Shown: positions 61,589 through 64,000 of the stretch, piece after piece
Position numbering within the stretch: position 1 is the first letter of the stretch
Layout of the letters: each line of letters starts with the position of its first letter
NCBI GenBank assembly: GCA_036675345.1
Contig: JAKFFE010000039.1
Coordinates: 23,886-87,885, forward strand
Direction of reading: 5' to 3'
Length of the DNA: 64,000 nucleotides
Source of the DNA: JALYOC01 sp036675345
GTDB taxonomy: Bacteria; Myxococcota; Myxococcia; Myxococcales; Myxococcaceae
Program-made: the position numbers and the translations under genes
The notes under the pieces: model-generated
What the model saw: the letters and a program-made list of their open reading frames with translations, nothing else
The model's database searches: none
Told to the model about the DNA's origin: nothing

Positions 61589-61987
61589 ATGCTCCCACCC
61601 GTTACCCTTCGCTCACCTCTTCACGGAGTGCCCTTGCCCACGAGCGAACGCAGGAACCAGCTTCGATTCGACAAAGTCTTCACCGTCTACATCACCGGTC
61701 CGGACGGGATGTCCCGCGGGATTGGCCGCAACATCAGCTCCCAGGGATTGTTCGTGGAGACCCGCACCCCGGTGCCGCTGGGGGGACGGGTGAAGATCAC
61801 CTTCTCCGGCGAGGACGGCACCGAGATGACCTGCCTGTGCGAGGTCCGCTACCAGGTGGCGCTGGCCTACGGGAAGGACGACGGGGGCGAGGGGAACAGC
61901 CGGGGGGTGGGCCTGCGGATCGTGGCCTACGAGACCGAGGAGGACTCCCCGGCCCTGCTGGTGGCGCGGGAGCGGGTCCTGCACTGA
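61589..61987 (+). CDS. PilZ-domain protein (c-di-GMP binding)
   Basis: 132 residues, of which about 16-125 form the PilZ domain. Both ligand motifs are present: R-x-x-x-R in RRNQLR and N-x-S-x-x-G in NISSQG, then GVGLRIV as the last conserved strand. It should bind cyclic di-GMP and relay it to motility, adhesion or exopolysaccharide targets. The first 15 residues are weakly conserved; a GTG or TTG near residue 14-16 is an alternative start. It stands alone, divergent from the DUF6066-like gene. Confidence 0.88.
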   Translation: MLPPVTLRSPLHGVPLPTSERRNQLRFDKVFTVYITGPDGMSRGIGRNISSQGLFVETRTPVPLGGRVKITFSGEDGTEMTCLCEVRYQVALAYGKDDGGEGNSRGVGLRIVAYETEEDSPALLVARERVLH

Positions 61988-62004
61988 AGTCCCGCAAATG
62001 ACGA

Positions 62005-62034
62005 CGGCCGCCGGGAAGACTCTCCCGACGGCCG
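62005..62034. terminator. Bidirectional hairpin between PilZ gene and gdhA
   Basis: Stem CGGCCG-C-CGGGA with TCCCG-A-CGGCCG (11 pairs, one mismatch) and a six-base loop between two convergent genes. T-tracts are poor on both sides. Confidence 0.4.
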
Positions 62035-62057
62035 CGGTGCCAGTGCTCCCAGGATGA

Positions 62058-63611
62058 CTACTGGGAGAAGCCTTCCAGCAGGTAGTGGGCCTCGATCCGC
62101 TTGAGGGCCAGCACCATCGCCGCCTGGCGGGTGTCCACCGTCTTGCCCACGCAGTACGGCTTGGAGTCGTGCATGTCGGTGCGGCGGGGGGTGTTGCGCG
62201 CGATGTCCCGGATGATCCGGTAGTTGCGCTTGATGGCGTGCTCCAGGCGGCTGTTCACCTCCGCCTCGGTCCAGCGCTCCATCCGCTTGTTCTGCACCCA
62301 TTCGTAGTAGCTGACGGTCACGCCGCCGGCGTTGCAGATGATGTCCGGGATCAGGTCGATCCCGCGCTGCTGGAGGATCCGATCCGCGTCCGGGGTGGTG
62401 GGGCCGTTGGCGCCCTCGGCGATCAGCTTCACCTTCAGCTTCTCCGCCTCCACCTCGGTGATCTCTCCACCCAGCGCGGCCGGGAGCAGGAAGTCCGCCG
62501 GGACCTCCCAGAAATCCGCCTTCTGGATCGCCTGCGCCCCCGGGAAGCCCAGCACCGACCGCTTGAGGTTCTTGGGGTTCTCGTAGACGTAGGAGTACAG
62601 CGCCGGGACGTCGATCCCGTCACCGTTGAAGATCGATCCGTCCGCGTCGTTGACCGACAGCAGCCGGGCGCCCATCCCGTGGAGGATCATCGCCGCGTGG
62701 GAGCCCACGTTGCCAAAGCCCTGCACCGAGAAGGTCTTGCCGCGCAGGGTCTCGCCCTTGTCCGCGTAGTAGTCCTCGATGGTGTAGACCGCGCCCTGCC
62801 CGGTGGCCTTGACCCGGCCCTCGGAGCCGCCGATCCGCACGTCCTTGCCGGTGACCACTCCGCGGGTGTTGTGACGCTCGCGCTCGCCGTCCATGTACTG
62901 GCGCAGCATCAGCGCCATGATCTCCCCGTTGGTGCCCACATCCGGCGCCGGGATGTCGATGTTGGGGCCGATCATGCTCTTGAGCTTGTACATGAAGCGC
63001 AAGGTGACGGTCTGCAGCTCCTCCTTGCCGAACTGGCGGGGATCGATCTGGATCCCGCCCTTGCCGCCGCCGAAGGGGACCTCGGAGATCGCGGTCTTCC
63101 AGGTCATCTCCGCCGCCAGGGCCTTGAACAGATCCAGCGACACCTCGCGGTGGTAGCGGATCCCGCCCTTGTAGGGGCCGCGGGCCTGGTTGTGCTGCAC
63201 CCGGTAGGCCTTGAAGCGCACCGGCTCGCCGGGGACCAGCTGGTAGACGCCGCCGCTGGGCAGCCGCAGGTGGCCGCGGCGGATGGAGACGTCCGAGCCC
63301 AGCAGGGCGCGGCCATTGAGGATGATCTTCCCGTCCGCCAGCATCTCCAACCCATCCGGGTTGCGCACGCTGGAAACCGGAAGATCGGAGAAGCCCTTCG
63401 CCTCCTCGGCGCTCAGCGGGACCAGGCGGTCCTTCAGCTTGAGGGTGACGTAGAAGATGTGCTCGTAGTCCGGCTCTTCGAGCTCCAGGCGCACGCGGTT
63501 GTCCAGACCGATCAGGTCGGCGGCGCGGTGGAAGATCTCCATCGCCTCCGTGTAGATGGTCTTCTTGGGGGACGGCGGCGGGGCCCGCATGTGGACGACT
63601 TCAGATGACAT
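62058..63611 (-). CDS. gdhA: Glutamate dehydrogenase (Glu/Leu/Phe/Val family)
   Basis: 517 residues, longer than the usual 420-450 at the N-terminus (about 75 extra residues, including VELEEP/DYEHIFYVTLKL). ARGPYKGGIRYHREVSLDLFKALAAEMTWK and PFGGGKGGI carry the substrate and catalytic lysines; GIDIPAPDVGTNGEIMAL-type IDIPAPDVGTNGEIM follows; the NAD(P) motif is VQGFGNVGSHAAMI. It links glutamate and 2-oxoglutarate and would process glutamate from histidine and other amino acids in this window. It has a long divergent upstream region shared with tRNA-Thr. Confidence 0.94.
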   Translation of the reverse strand: MSSEVVHMRAPPPSPKKTIYTEAMEIFHRAADLIGLDNRVRLELEEPDYEHIFYVTLKLKDRLVPLSAEEAKGFSDLPVSSVRNPDGLEMLADGKIILNGRALLGSDVSIRRGHLRLPSGGVYQLVPGEPVRFKAYRVQHNQARGPYKGGIRYHREVSLDLFKALAAEMTWKTAISEVPFGGGKGGIQIDPRQFGKEELQTVTLRFMYKLKSMIGPNIDIPAPDVGTNGEIMALMLRQYMDGERERHNTRGVVTGKDVRIGGSEGRVKATGQGAVYTIEDYYADKGETLRGKTFSVQGFGNVGSHAAMILHGMGARLLSVNDADGSIFNGDGIDVPALYSYVYENPKNLKRSVLGFPGAQAIQKADFWEVPADFLLPAALGGEITEVEAEKLKVKLIAEGANGPTTPDADRILQQRGIDLIPDIICNAGGVTVSYYEWVQNKRMERWTEAEVNSRLEHAIKRNYRIIRDIARNTPRRTDMHDSKPYCVGKTVDTRQAAMVLALKRIEAHYLLEGFSQ

Positions 63612-63810
63612 GGATTGGGTGCTCCAAAACGACGGGTGCCATTTCGGGTACTAGGCGGGGCACCCTTAACCGCCTCTGCTTGGAGGGGTCAACCGCGTTA
63701 GAGGCAGTTCTAGTCCTGATTCCCGGGGTTTAGCGACGCACCGTGTCATCCAGAATCGATCAGTGTGACCCGGCGGCGCGTCGGGGCAGGGTCGGGCAAT
63801 CGCAACGCCG

Positions 63811-63837
63811 TTGCATTGGGCGGAGGCGCGATGCTAG
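63811..63837 (+). promoter_or_regulatory. Candidate promoter for tRNA-Thr
   Basis: TTGCAT, 15 nt, TGCTAG, placing the start about 10 nt before the tRNA. Short spacer and partial -10 match make it tentative. The rest of the 242-bp gap 63612-63853 shows no gene. Confidence 0.35.
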
Positions 63838-63853
63838 GAGAGGCGCGCCTTTC

Positions 63854-63926
<73 letters not shown>

Positions 63927-63932
63927 CAATAA

Positions 63933-63977
63933 AAACGGGGACTTGGCGCGGTTTTGGCCAAGTCCCCGTTTCTTATT
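63933..63977 (+). terminator. Rho-independent terminator after tRNA-Thr
   Basis: Fifteen perfect pairs (AAACGGGGACTTGGC with GCCAAGTCCCCGTTT) and a nine-base loop, followed by CTTATT, seven bases after the tRNA. Confidence 0.85.
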
Positions 63978-64000
63978 ACTGGCTAACTACTGCCGATCTC

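Overview
The window is high-G+C bacterial DNA, about two thirds G+C or more by eye, with dense coding, many GTG and TTG starts and many ATGA or GTGA gene overlaps. Several features suggest Myxococcota or a close deltaproteobacterial relative. These are a microcompartment operon whose shell proteins resemble those of Haliangium ochraceum as I remember them, tandem small proteins of the 'RKQSLYFPEEML' ribbon-helix-helix type common in myxobacteria, a receiver-first histidine kinase, a PP2C phosphatase fused to a cyclic-nucleotide domain, and a PilZ protein. No rRNA, CRISPR array, phage region or complete insertion sequence was seen.

Layout. 0-8 kb: a truncated kinase-like gene and HtrA protease (minus strand), a receiver-histidine kinase, an arginase/agmatinase-family enzyme, a PIG3-like oxidoreductase, YacG, a flippase-like membrane protein, a small RHH gene pair and a ChrA transporter, then tRNA-Met. 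8.2-11.9 kb: a six-gene microcompartment operon on the minus strand with two tandem-domain shell proteins, one hexamer, one pentamer, a CoA-acylating-type aldehyde dehydrogenase and one unknown small protein. No signature enzyme is present. 11.9-23.5 kb: an envelope protein, the phosphatase, a large exported repeat protein, a methyltransferase, coaBC, an Fe-S uracil-DNA glycosylase, an esterase and a lipoprotein that looks like an inactive M1 peptidase.

23.5-33.7 kb: lysine-fermentation genes. kdd stands apart, and kamD-(exported protein)-kamE-kal-kce form a tightly coupled operon. Between them lie a PAS-GAF-LuxR regulator and a degenerate receiver protein. An ADP-ribosylglycohydrolase gene bounded by inverted copies of a dispersed repeat and a biotin-dependent carboxyltransferase follow. 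33.7-40 kb: a ChaN-like protein divergent from a TonB-dependent receptor that carries 15-residue charged repeats, a stand-alone 5'-nucleotidase C-terminal-domain lipoprotein, and two tandem RHH genes behind a long structured leader.

40-50 kb: housekeeping genes tilS-ftsH-folP-glmM, then a VOC protein, pdxJ, bifunctional NAD(P)HX repair and tsaE. 50-64 kb: a class II amidotransferase, hutI-hutU, a DUF3014-like protein, a NUDIX hydrolase, a second ftsH, a sigma-70 region 1.1-like mini-protein, grpE, a DegQ-type protease, a PilZ protein, glutamate dehydrogenase and tRNA-Thr.

Taken together, the catabolic genes (lysine, histidine, glutamate, possibly arginine/agmatine) suggest an organism that lives on amino acids, as a predator or protein degrader would. 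The proteases (two HtrA-type, two FtsH) and GrpE form a protein-quality theme. The most unusual items are the minimal microcompartment operon with its coupled unknown gene, a roughly 40-bp dispersed repeat found five times, the exported protein inside the lysine operon, and the repeat-bearing receptor.
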